NCBI GenBank assembly: GCA_017992695.1
Contig: JAGOOC010000006.1
Location: forward strand, 24,092 to 88,091
Source of the DNA: Bacteroides sp.
GTDB taxonomy: Bacteria; Bacteroidota; Bacteroidia; Bacteroidales; Bacteroidaceae
Reading direction: 5' to 3'
Length of the DNA stretch: 64,000 nucleotides
Under the pieces are notes generated by a model that saw only the letters and a list, made by a program, of their open reading frames with translations, did not search any database and was not told where the DNA came from. Within the stretch, counting starts at the first letter, position 1. The number at the start of each line of letters is the position of its first letter. Of this stretch, positions 53,535 through 61,387 are shown piece by piece. The position numbers and the translations under genes were made by a program.

Positions 53535-56500
53535 TTAGAATCCGAGTTTTAAACCAATATTAAATACACGAGTTAACGGATAGTTGGGACGGTCACTCTG
53601 GCGAGACTCCGGATCTCCCCATTTAAATCCACTAAATGTCAACAGATTATATCCGTTCGCATACATACGAAAATCATTCAGTTTCAATTTCTTCATGAAA
53701 GGAAACTGGAAATTATATCCTATCTCTACATTTTTAAGACGCAGGTAGCTGGCATTAATCAAATAAAGATCAGAACTCAAGTTGTAGTTATTGGCAGCAT
53801 GCCCACTTGATGCCCGAGGGTATTTTGCCGTATAAGTATCTGCCGATGAGCGCCAGGTGGTTTCGTATTGATAAAGTAACAATCCTTTGTTATTTGTATC
53901 ACCCAACGGACGGCGGAATTCGCTCAACATACGATCTACGTTCCAAGCGCCAGTCCACTGCATAGAAAAATCAAAGTTTTTCCAATTAAATCCAAGATTT
54001 AAACCTGCTGTGTATTCAGGTGTATCGGTAAATCCCATGTTACGGGTAGCGTCATCTCCGTTGAGATTGCCATCGTTATTCAAATCGACATAAACACAAT
54101 CTCCGGGAACCAAAGTTATACCATGATCAGCGATAGAGCGTCCAAATTCATTCTGATAACGAAGGTCGGCTGTTTCATCATAAAACCCCCAGAATTTATA
54201 CATAGAACGCGAACCGATTTGACGACCTGTTTCATACATCCATGGTTCGTTTTGATCGACCTCATTTTTGAATATGATTTTGTTGCGTGCAAAAGAGAGG
54301 TTGAGATTAGCCCAGTAACGAAAATCGTTTTTCAATTTATCGCTCCATTTAAATAAAAGTTCAAAACCTTTATTTTCTGTTTTACCTATATTCACGGTAG
54401 GGAGGCTCATACCCAAAATCCCCGGCAAATAATCCGGTGTGCTCAATATATCTTTACGCTTTTCAATAAAATAATCGACTGAGACATTGAAACGATCACC
54501 AAAAAAGGTAGCATCTACTCCATAGTTCTGCTTCACCGCTGTTTCCCAGGTTACATCACGATAGGATTTAGATGACTCATATGCACCCGGTTTCTTGTTG
54601 CCTACATTGGTGCCAAAGAAATAACCACCGTCTCCGGAATAGATATACGAGTCGGGAATGTATAAAAAGCGATTCCCACCTCCATTATCATTACCAACCA
54701 TACCTACCGAAGCACGCAGTTTGAAGTAGCTAAGTACTTTCTTCACGGGCCGAAAAAAAGACTCTTCACTTACAACCCATCCCAAAGATCCTGCAGGGAA
54801 CAGTCCGTAACGCATGCCTGGAGCAAAATTTTCAGAACCATTGTATCCGACATTGAATTCGGCCATATATCGTGTTTTCCAATCATATGTAGCGCGTCCT
54901 ACAAGCCCTACATAACCGGATGGAATATCAGAATACTTGGCAGGATAGTATCTTTTAGATTGATTATAAAGAAATAAACCGGAAACGTTGTGGTCGCCAA
55001 ACTTGCGATTGTAAGTCAGTGCCAACTCCATATACCAGTCACGCGCCTTGCCAAACTGATCATCGGGTTCACTGTAACTCAGTTGAGAATCAGTTCCATC
55101 TTTACGATATACCAATGATCCATCTGAATCTACCACCGGAGTATAAGACGCTTTAGAAGAACTGGCTATCTTTTTATTGGAGTATTCAGAGTTATAAGCA
55201 CCTTTCAGTTTCAACGAAAGTCCTTTAGTGATGACATCTAATTTTTGATTCAAGGCAAGGTCAAGATTCAATACATTGGTGGTAGTTGATCGAAAGCCTC
55301 TCCCGTAATAAGAAGCCAAACCATCTGTTCCTGTAAAAGGTAAGTAATCGCCATTCGACACAATACGTCTACCATCAACAATACCGGCTCCAGCAAATGG
55401 TACAGCCCAATAAAGTTTACGGAACAGCTGATTCTGGTCTTCGCCCGATTCCGGAGTACGTTTAGATTCAATGCGTCCACCGATATTAACCGATAGCAAC
55501 GTTGTTTTAGTCACATCAAAATCAAGATTCGCACGATAATTGTAGCGCTTATAGTCGAAATTGAAGTCATCTGCGGCGTTAAACTGCTTGAACATGCCTC
55601 CTTGCGTAAACATACCTGCCGACACAAAATAGCGCATATTATCCGTACCACCCGAAATGTTTAGATTGTGTTGTGATTGAAAAGCAGCTTTATCCATACA
55701 ATAATCAATCCAGTTCATATCCGGATAAAGAATCGGATCGGAATGAGTGCGAAACTTCTCCAATTGTGTTTCATTAAAAGTAGGTACTCCCCCATCATTT
55801 ACCATCATATCATTATAGTAAGAGGCATACTGATAAGAGTTGGCAAACTCCAATTCTTTCGTACGTACATTTACGCCTGCCGAAGTAGAAAATGAAATTT
55901 TAGCTTTTCCTTCCGAACCGCGTTTGGTTGTAATTAAAATAACGCCATTGGCACCACGCACACCAAATACCGCTGTGGCCGAAGCATCTTTCAACACGGT
56001 AATACTTTCGACCTCGTTGGGGTCAATCTGAGAGAAGTCACGTTCTACCCCATCTACCTGAATTAAAGGGTTCGCATTGTCCCATGTAGCCTTTCCACGG
56101 ACAAACAATTCTGCTGCATCGGCCCCCGGTTCACCCGAATATTGCACGGAAGAGATACCGGTAATCTGACCTGAAAGTATATTTGATAACGATCCAGCCG
56201 GAGTTTTCAATAGATCATCGCCCTTCATTGACGAGATAGCACCTGTTATCGACACTTTCTTTTGAACGCCATACGCCACTACTTGGACTTCGCCCAATTG
56301 CTGAGCATCGTCCTCCATTACTATATGAAGACTAATACTTTTTTTAGCAGCCACTATCTGCTCTTTGTAACCTATAAAACTAATACGCAATTTCACTCCG
56401 TCCTTAGGGACATTAAGTGTAAATTTCCCATTAATATCGGTAATTGTACCGATTGTAGAACCATCGACCATTACATTAGCGCCAATAACCGGCTCTCCGT

Positions 56501-56681
56501 TAGTGTCAACAACAGTACCCGTTACTTTGACTGAGTTCTGCTGCACGGCCTCAACAGAGGTTGCTTCGTCACCATAACTCCTCAAAGGGATCAAAAGAAA
56601 TAAAAACAACGAGAAAAGGATGGGATATAATCGACAATTATCTCCACCTCGTTGTCCATGAAAAGCCTTTTGTTTTTTCAT
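53535..56681 (-). CDS. SusC-like TonB-dependent transporter (first pair of PUL D)
   Basis: The 1048-residue protein has a long N-terminal signal region, a carboxypeptidase-regulatory-like domain (VTGTVVDTNGEPVIGANVMV), the canonical QVVAYGVQKK segment, a plug (LFVRGKATWDNANPLIQVDGVERD, LKDASATAVFGVRGANGV) and a barrel ending FNIGLKLGF. It is the first gene of the main leftward operon of PUL D. Predicted transcription starts near 56755. It probably imports galactan or arabinogalactan oligosaccharides with the SusD at 51612. Confidence 0.95.
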   Translation of the reverse strand: MKKQKAFHGQRGGDNCRLYPILFSLFLFLLIPLRSYGDEATSVEAVQQNSVKVTGTVVDTNGEPVIGANVMVDGSTIGTITDINGKFTLNVPKDGVKLRISFIGYKEQIVAAKKSISLHIVMEDDAQQLGEVQVVAYGVQKKVSITGAISSMKGDDLLKTPAGSLSNILSGQITGISSVQYSGEPGADAAELFVRGKATWDNANPLIQVDGVERDFSQIDPNEVESITVLKDASATAVFGVRGANGVILITTKRGSEGKAKISFSTSAGVNVRTKELEFANSYQYASYYNDMMVNDGGVPTFNETQLEKFRTHSDPILYPDMNWIDYCMDKAAFQSQHNLNISGGTDNMRYFVSAGMFTQGGMFKQFNAADDFNFDYKRYNYRANLDFDVTKTTLLSVNIGGRIESKRTPESGEDQNQLFRKLYWAVPFAGAGIVDGRRIVSNGDYLPFTGTDGLASYYGRGFRSTTTNVLNLDLALNQKLDVITKGLSLKLKGAYNSEYSNKKIASSSKASYTPVVDSDGSLVYRKDGTDSQLSYSEPDDQFGKARDWYMELALTYNRKFGDHNVSGLFLYNQSKRYYPAKYSDIPSGYVGLVGRATYDWKTRYMAEFNVGYNGSENFAPGMRYGLFPAGSLGWVVSEESFFRPVKKVLSYFKLRASVGMVGNDNGGGNRFLYIPDSYIYSGDGGYFFGTNVGNKKPGAYESSKSYRDVTWETAVKQNYGVDATFFGDRFNVSVDYFIEKRKDILSTPDYLPGILGMSLPTVNIGKTENKGFELLFKWSDKLKNDFRYWANLNLSFARNKIIFKNEVDQNEPWMYETGRQIGSRSMYKFWGFYDETADLRYQNEFGRSIADHGITLVPGDCVYVDLNNDGNLNGDDATRNMGFTDTPEYTAGLNLGFNWKNFDFSMQWTGAWNVDRMLSEFRRPLGDTNNKGLLLYQYETTWRSSADTYTAKYPRASSGHAANNYNLSSDLYLINASYLRLKNVEIGYNFQFPFMKKLKLNDFRMYANGYNLLTFSGFKWGDPESRQSDRPNYPLTRVFNIGLKLGF

Positions 56682-56761
56682 TTAGTATGAACATTTAAGA
56701 TTAAACATTAAATATAAAGATTAAAATTCTCCTGTTAACCGTGGTATCTCGACCACGAGTA

Positions 56762-56769
56762 CAAATATA
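56762..56769 (-). promoter_or_regulatory. Predicted -7 box of the PUL D SusC operon
   Basis: On the minus strand this reads TATATTTG, matching TAnnTTTG. The predicted leader is about 75 nt and contains a small dyad (CGTGG and CCACG, about 56737-56757). No -33 element at 19-20 bp. The 21-bp direct repeat lies 57 bp upstream, consistent with activator dependence. Confidence 0.5.
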
Positions 56770-56825
56770 AAGTAACCCCCGGCAAAGGAGCTCCACATAT
56801 AGCTATTGTAGGACGAAAAATAGAC

Positions 56826-56854
56826 ATTCGACTTAGTTAGACTATAATTCGACT
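56826..56854. promoter_or_regulatory. Direct repeat with 21-bp period, predicted operator of the PUL D HTCS
   Basis: ATTCGACT occurs at 56826-56833 and 56847-56854, exactly 21 bp apart. A close third copy, ATTCGACA, lies at 56896-56903. The second copy also forms a short dyad ATTCG-ACTA-CGAAT. The spacing is the same as in PUL A but the sequence differs, as expected for a different HTCS. No copy was found near the DUF2264 or GH51 promoters. Confidence 0.6.
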
Positions 56855-56941
56855 ACGAATGGTGGTAAGGATAACATAGATGAGAAGAATGATTCATTCG
56901 ACAATTGTGTCATTATTTTACCTGTGAATAAAAACGTGTAG

Positions 56942-57027
56942 TTCTTGCATCACAAAAGTACGTACTTAACGATGTCTTAATTAGTATTTTAACAGACCAA
57001 AAAGTACGTACTTCTTGCACCTAAGAG
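56942..57027. repeat. Copy 2 of the 86-nt palindromic element (degenerate right arm)
   Basis: The left 39 nt align without gaps to 7794-7832, sharing TTCTTGC and then 17 identical bases, AAAAGTACGTACTTAAC. The loop (TTAGTATT against TTTGTATC) and the start of the right arm (TTAACA, later AAGTACGTACTT) also match. A partial third motif, AGAGTACGTAGTTCTTAA, follows to about 57041. It lies 62 bp after the HTCS stop, the same relative place as copy 1. The rest of 56855-57089 holds no gene. Confidence 0.8.
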
Positions 57028-57089
57028 TACGTAGTTCTTAAATAGCTGTTTACCAAAAAGATAAAAGAAGAGAATGCCTATTTCCTCGC

Positions 57090-60000
57090 TTATTCGTCTT
57101 TGTCTGATGTCAATATAAATCGCTCCATATACTCCGATGGAAGCATACCGAACTCTTTCTTGAAACACGAACTGAAGTATTTAGGATCATTAAACCCAAC
57201 AGCATAAGCCAGTTCGGAGACACGTACGGTATTGCCTTTCTCCTCCATAATGCGACAGGCTGCTTTCAGGCGAATGTTTCGGATAAAGGCAGATGTATTG
57301 AGACCGGTAAGCGATTTGAGTTTCTTGTACAGGGTGGACTTGCTAGTACCTAATTCCTCAATAAACTGAGGCTGATCGAAGCTTGAGTCATCAAGATGAC
57401 GATTAACACAATCAATAGCCCGTTGCATAAACTCCTCATCAATGCTAGTATAATGTAGGTCTTTCACTTCGAACACAAGCTGACTCTTGAAATCGTTTGC
57501 CATGCGTTCTTTGTACTTCAATAAGTTCTTGATACGGGCATGGAGCACAGTAAGATTAAAAGGTTTGCTTAAAAAAGCATCCGCTCCTACTTCGTAGGCC
57601 TCGGCTCGATCTTCTTCTTTGTTTTTGGCGGTAAGTAGAATAACGGGGATGTGGCTGATTTCGAGTTTGCCCTTCACATAACGGCATAACTCAATTCCAT
57701 CCATCTCGGGCATCATGATATCCGAAACGATGAGATCAATGTCCTCGTTCTCGACAATCGTCATCCCCTCTTTGCCGTTCTCGGCGGTAAGCACATTGTA
57801 TTCGCGACTCAATAGGCGAACCATAAGTTGCAGCAGTTCTTCATTATCTTCGACCACCAGAATGCTATGCTGCTTCTTAGCATGAATGTCTTCGGTAGAG
57901 CTTGTTGTCTCTGTAGTTACATCCAAAACAGTTTGCTGTGCAGGCAGCACTGCTTCTTCGTCAATCTCCTCTTCCTTAAAGTACGACCGATCGATAGGTA
58001 GGGTTACCAGAAAGGTGGTTCCTTGATCGATCTCGCTCTCTACCTTGATGGTGCCTCCATGTAGCTTGACTAAGTCTTTAACTAACGAAAGACCAATACC
58101 GGTTCCGATGGTGTTGAACTTGCGGTAATCGCCCTCGTAGAAGCGATTGAACAGTGTTTTCTGATTCTCTTTCGAGATGCCTTTGCCATTGTCTTTGACC
58201 GCAAGAAGCACCAGGTCGTGATTGGCAGCATACGATAAACTCACCTGCACGTACCCTCCTTCGCTATTGTACTTGGCTGCGTTAGAGAGCAGGTTATAGA
58301 GTATCTTGTCGAGTTTATCAGTATCGAAATAGCCAATGATAGAGTCAGGATCACAGATGAGCGAGAAGTGTATCTTGCGTTTTTTAATCAGAGGTTGGAA
58401 GCACTCGGCTTCGTTCTTAACAAAAGCAGCAATGTCGCCGGGAGATACGCGTAGCTTTAAATTGCCTGTTTCGGCTTTACGAAACTCTAGTATCTGTTGC
58501 AACAGACGGATAAGGCGCTGAATGTTACTACTCATCACGGCATAAAGTTCGTTGTGCTGAGGTGCTTGAAGCTTTACCTCGTCGACAGTGGCCGAAATAA
58601 TAGTAAGCGGGGTGAGCAATTCGTGGGTTATATTGGTAAAGAACTGAAGTTTGGCATGGTTCAGCTCTTCGGCCTTGATGTTCTCCAATTCGCGAAGCTG
58701 CAACTCGTTTTTAAGTAACATACGATTGCGTGCTGCGCGATAGAGGTAATACATAAGAGCAGCAAACAAGAACACATACAGCGTATAGGCCCACCAAGTA
58801 GCCCAGAAAGGAGGATGCACCACTACAGTTAGTTCGCGTACACTTCCGTTCCACACGCCATGTTCATCGGTAGCTTTGAGCAGAAAGGTGTAAATGCCGC
58901 TTTCGAGGTTGTTGTAGTAAGCAAAACGGCGATTGGCATCGGTGTATTGCCACTCTTTATCGAACCCTTTGAGCATGTAGGCGTATTTATTCAACTCGGG
59001 GTTTCGGTAAGTAAGCGAAGCAAACTCGATGCTGAAGTTATTGTATTCGTAGGGCAAATCAATGTGCGAGGTAAAGGCAGGTGTCTGCTGCGAGATGCGC
59101 TGACGCAGTGACTCGTCGAGCGAACTGAAAGAACGATTGAATACCTTAATATCGGTAATATAGAAGGGTATCTCGATGGGCGACTCCACCATATCGACAG
59201 GTTGGAAACTGTTGTATCCCTTATAACCACCAAAAAAGAGCCGGCTACCGCTGTTGAATGAAGAGCCGGGGATGAAGAAGTTGTCTTGCAATCCATCGGC
59301 CGAGGTATACACTCTTACTTCGGCTTTCTCCTCATCGGGGCCGATAGAGAGTTTGATGAGTCCTTCATTGGTACCCATCCACAGGCTTCCTTCCTTGTCT
59401 TCTTCAATACTACCCACCAAGTCGCCCGGCAGATTAAAGCAACGATTCTTCTCTACAAAACGATCTTCGGCTTTGTGGTAAAGACACAATCCGCCTCCTT
59501 CCAAGCCTACCCAAAAGCGTCCACGCGAATCTAGAAAGAGACAAGAAGCAGTACGCACCGATAGTTTATCGTTGTCGGGGCTGTAATTGGTATAGGTCAG
59601 TTGGTTGGGATAGCGGGGATCGCCAGATATACGTATCAATCCGTAGTTGGATGTACCCAACCAGATATTGCCTTGAGCATCTTGGTTGATGCGACGAATG
59701 TTGCAGCGATCCAACGCTTTTCCATCGACTACAATCCGATCAAACAGATAGCTGCTACCATCGGCTCGCAACAGACTTAACCCATAGCGAGAACCAATCC
59801 AACAGTTTCCATCCTTATCTTCGTATAGTGCCGTGACACAGGCATCGCGCAGAAATTCGCAATTATCGGGCATATAATGTTTTACTTTCTGTCCGGGCAG
59901 ATATTCATAGATACCCCCATCGTAGGTACCAAACCAGACAGTTCCGGTAGAGCGTCGTTGAATCATAGCATAAACGGTAGCCATGGATTTTACCCCTTCA

Positions 60001-61232
60001 AACTCGGGAATGCGCGCATAGGAGATGAGTTTATTGGTTTGTTTATCGCGCCGGGCTACCCCATAAGTTCCTACTCCCAACCAGGTGTTTTGATTCGAAT
60101 CAACAAAAATGGTTCGTATGGCGTTGGTAGAGATATCATTGTCATCGACATTTAAGCGATGTAAGTCGAATTTTGGCTTATGGGTGTGAGTCATCAGCAC
60201 TCCTCCACCGATAGAACCGATCCACATATTCCCCGACCGATCGCATAAGAGTGAATTGATTTCGTTGCAGGCAATGGTATAGCCCGATTGTCGAGATTTA
60301 TAGTTAATGAAACGCCCCGGTGTATCGGCATCCATAATACTGAGTCCGCTTCGTGTACCTACCCAAAGGGCTTTCGTGTAAGCGTCTTCGACAATGTCGT
60401 AAACGATGTTATCCGATAGGCTCGAATCGTTCACCGAAGAATGTCGGTAATTAACCCAAGAAACACGATTCATATCGCGTGGATGTTCTAATCGAAACAA
60501 ACCACAATCCCAACTACCTACCCATATATTTTGTCGACTGTCTTCATAGATAACATGAGCCGAGTAGCGCTCGTTCATGGTAGGGTATGCATAAAAACGT
60601 TTCTCTTTAGGAGCATATCGGTAAAGTCCGCTTGACCAAGTTCCTATCCAAACATCGCCATGTGAATCCTCAAATAAGCTTTTTATAGCTACATTAGGCA
60701 GTATATTTCCGGTTTCCTGACGAGAATATAATACAATAGAGTCTCCCTGAGCATCATACCGCCCCAAACCAGTATCGGTACCTATCCATACTACATTATC
60801 TTTGGTGACAAGAATACAAGAAATAACATTGGCGTATACACCGGGAAGTAGAATCTTTCGAATGCTTCCATCTCGCTTATTAAGTACATTTAATCCTTCT
60901 TGTGTACCGATCCAGAGCCGATGATCGGCATCATCGGCCATACAAAACACATTGTTATTGGTTAGCAAATTGGGCGAGTACAGATTCGATTTGTAAAGAC
61001 TCACCTGATAGCCATCATACAGACACAACCCATAGCGTGTGCCAAACCACATAAATCCGTCTCTATCTTGATACACCGTCTGCACCTCATCGGTAGGTAA
61101 ACCATTGAGGGTAGAGAGTTGTTTAAACTGTAAACGGGTCATATCGGCCGAATAGCCGATACAAGAAAGAATCAAAAAGAGGCTGAGGCAGATGCATCGG
61201 TACGTATGGTGTGTTCTTGTTGCGCTTGTCAT
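57090..61232 (-). CDS. Hybrid two-component system sensor/regulator (HTCS) of PUL D
   Basis: The start at 61232 (MTSATRTHHTYRCICLSLFLIL) gives a signal segment; a longer frame would extend across the predicted promoter. The 1380-residue protein has Reg_prop propeller repeats (WFGTRYGLCLYDG, LWIGTQEGLNVL and others), a Y_Y_Y domain, a membrane helix near 811-835, and a histidine kinase with phospho-acceptor His870. It then has a GHKL ATPase, a receiver with Asp1171 (VSDIMMPEMDG) and a C-terminal AraC-type domain (VSELAYAVGFNDPKYFSSCFKKEFG). The His motif reads ITHELLTPLT, with Leu in place of the usual Arg. It is the probable activator of the SusC operon through the repeats at 56826-56854. Confidence 0.95.
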   Translation of the reverse strand: MTSATRTHHTYRCICLSLFLILSCIGYSADMTRLQFKQLSTLNGLPTDEVQTVYQDRDGFMWFGTRYGLCLYDGYQVSLYKSNLYSPNLLTNNNVFCMADDADHRLWIGTQEGLNVLNKRDGSIRKILLPGVYANVISCILVTKDNVVWIGTDTGLGRYDAQGDSIVLYSRQETGNILPNVAIKSLFEDSHGDVWIGTWSSGLYRYAPKEKRFYAYPTMNERYSAHVIYEDSRQNIWVGSWDCGLFRLEHPRDMNRVSWVNYRHSSVNDSSLSDNIVYDIVEDAYTKALWVGTRSGLSIMDADTPGRFINYKSRQSGYTIACNEINSLLCDRSGNMWIGSIGGGVLMTHTHKPKFDLHRLNVDDNDISTNAIRTIFVDSNQNTWLGVGTYGVARRDKQTNKLISYARIPEFEGVKSMATVYAMIQRRSTGTVWFGTYDGGIYEYLPGQKVKHYMPDNCEFLRDACVTALYEDKDGNCWIGSRYGLSLLRADGSSYLFDRIVVDGKALDRCNIRRINQDAQGNIWLGTSNYGLIRISGDPRYPNQLTYTNYSPDNDKLSVRTASCLFLDSRGRFWVGLEGGGLCLYHKAEDRFVEKNRCFNLPGDLVGSIEEDKEGSLWMGTNEGLIKLSIGPDEEKAEVRVYTSADGLQDNFFIPGSSFNSGSRLFFGGYKGYNSFQPVDMVESPIEIPFYITDIKVFNRSFSSLDESLRQRISQQTPAFTSHIDLPYEYNNFSIEFASLTYRNPELNKYAYMLKGFDKEWQYTDANRRFAYYNNLESGIYTFLLKATDEHGVWNGSVRELTVVVHPPFWATWWAYTLYVFLFAALMYYLYRAARNRMLLKNELQLRELENIKAEELNHAKLQFFTNITHELLTPLTIISATVDEVKLQAPQHNELYAVMSSNIQRLIRLLQQILEFRKAETGNLKLRVSPGDIAAFVKNEAECFQPLIKKRKIHFSLICDPDSIIGYFDTDKLDKILYNLLSNAAKYNSEGGYVQVSLSYAANHDLVLLAVKDNGKGISKENQKTLFNRFYEGDYRKFNTIGTGIGLSLVKDLVKLHGGTIKVESEIDQGTTFLVTLPIDRSYFKEEEIDEEAVLPAQQTVLDVTTETTSSTEDIHAKKQHSILVVEDNEELLQLMVRLLSREYNVLTAENGKEGMTIVENEDIDLIVSDIMMPEMDGIELCRYVKGKLEISHIPVILLTAKNKEEDRAEAYEVGADAFLSKPFNLTVLHARIKNLLKYKERMANDFKSQLVFEVKDLHYTSIDEEFMQRAIDCVNRHLDDSSFDQPQFIEELGTSKSTLYKKLKSLTGLNTSAFIRNIRLKAACRIMEEKGNTVRVSELAYAVGFNDPKYFSSCFKKEFGMLPSEYMERFILTSDKDE

Positions 61233-61251
61233 AGTCGTTTGAATTTGAACG

Positions 61252-61282
61252 CAAATATAATAACTACTCCTTGATTTATCAA
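61252..61282 (-). promoter_or_regulatory. Predicted promoter of the PUL D HTCS gene
   Basis: On the minus strand the -7 box TATATTTG (61252-61259) matches TAnnTTTG, and a TTG at 61280-61282 lies 20 bp upstream as a -33 element. The implied transcript start is about 10-15 bp before the start codon at 61232. Confidence 0.6.
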
Positions 61283-61356
61283 TGGAAGAAAGCATCTATT
61301 ATTCGTTTATCCGCCCTTTTGAACCATATATCCACCTGCAACCTCCTGATATTTGC

Positions 61357-61364
61357 TTTCTTTG
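61357..61364 (+). promoter_or_regulatory. Possible -7 box of the GH51 gene
   Basis: TTTCTTTG resembles TAnnTTTG with one mismatch and lies 24 bp before the ATG at 61388. No operator repeat like those of the HTCS sites is seen nearby. Confidence 0.35.
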
Positions 61365-61387
61365 CAAACTCATCAAAGCAATTAAAA

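Noticed and set aside
61271-61387. N-terminal extension of the last GH51 gene
   Set aside because: The extension overlaps the divergent HTCS promoter and precedes the predicted GH51 promoter. The ATG at 61388 gives a proper signal peptide.
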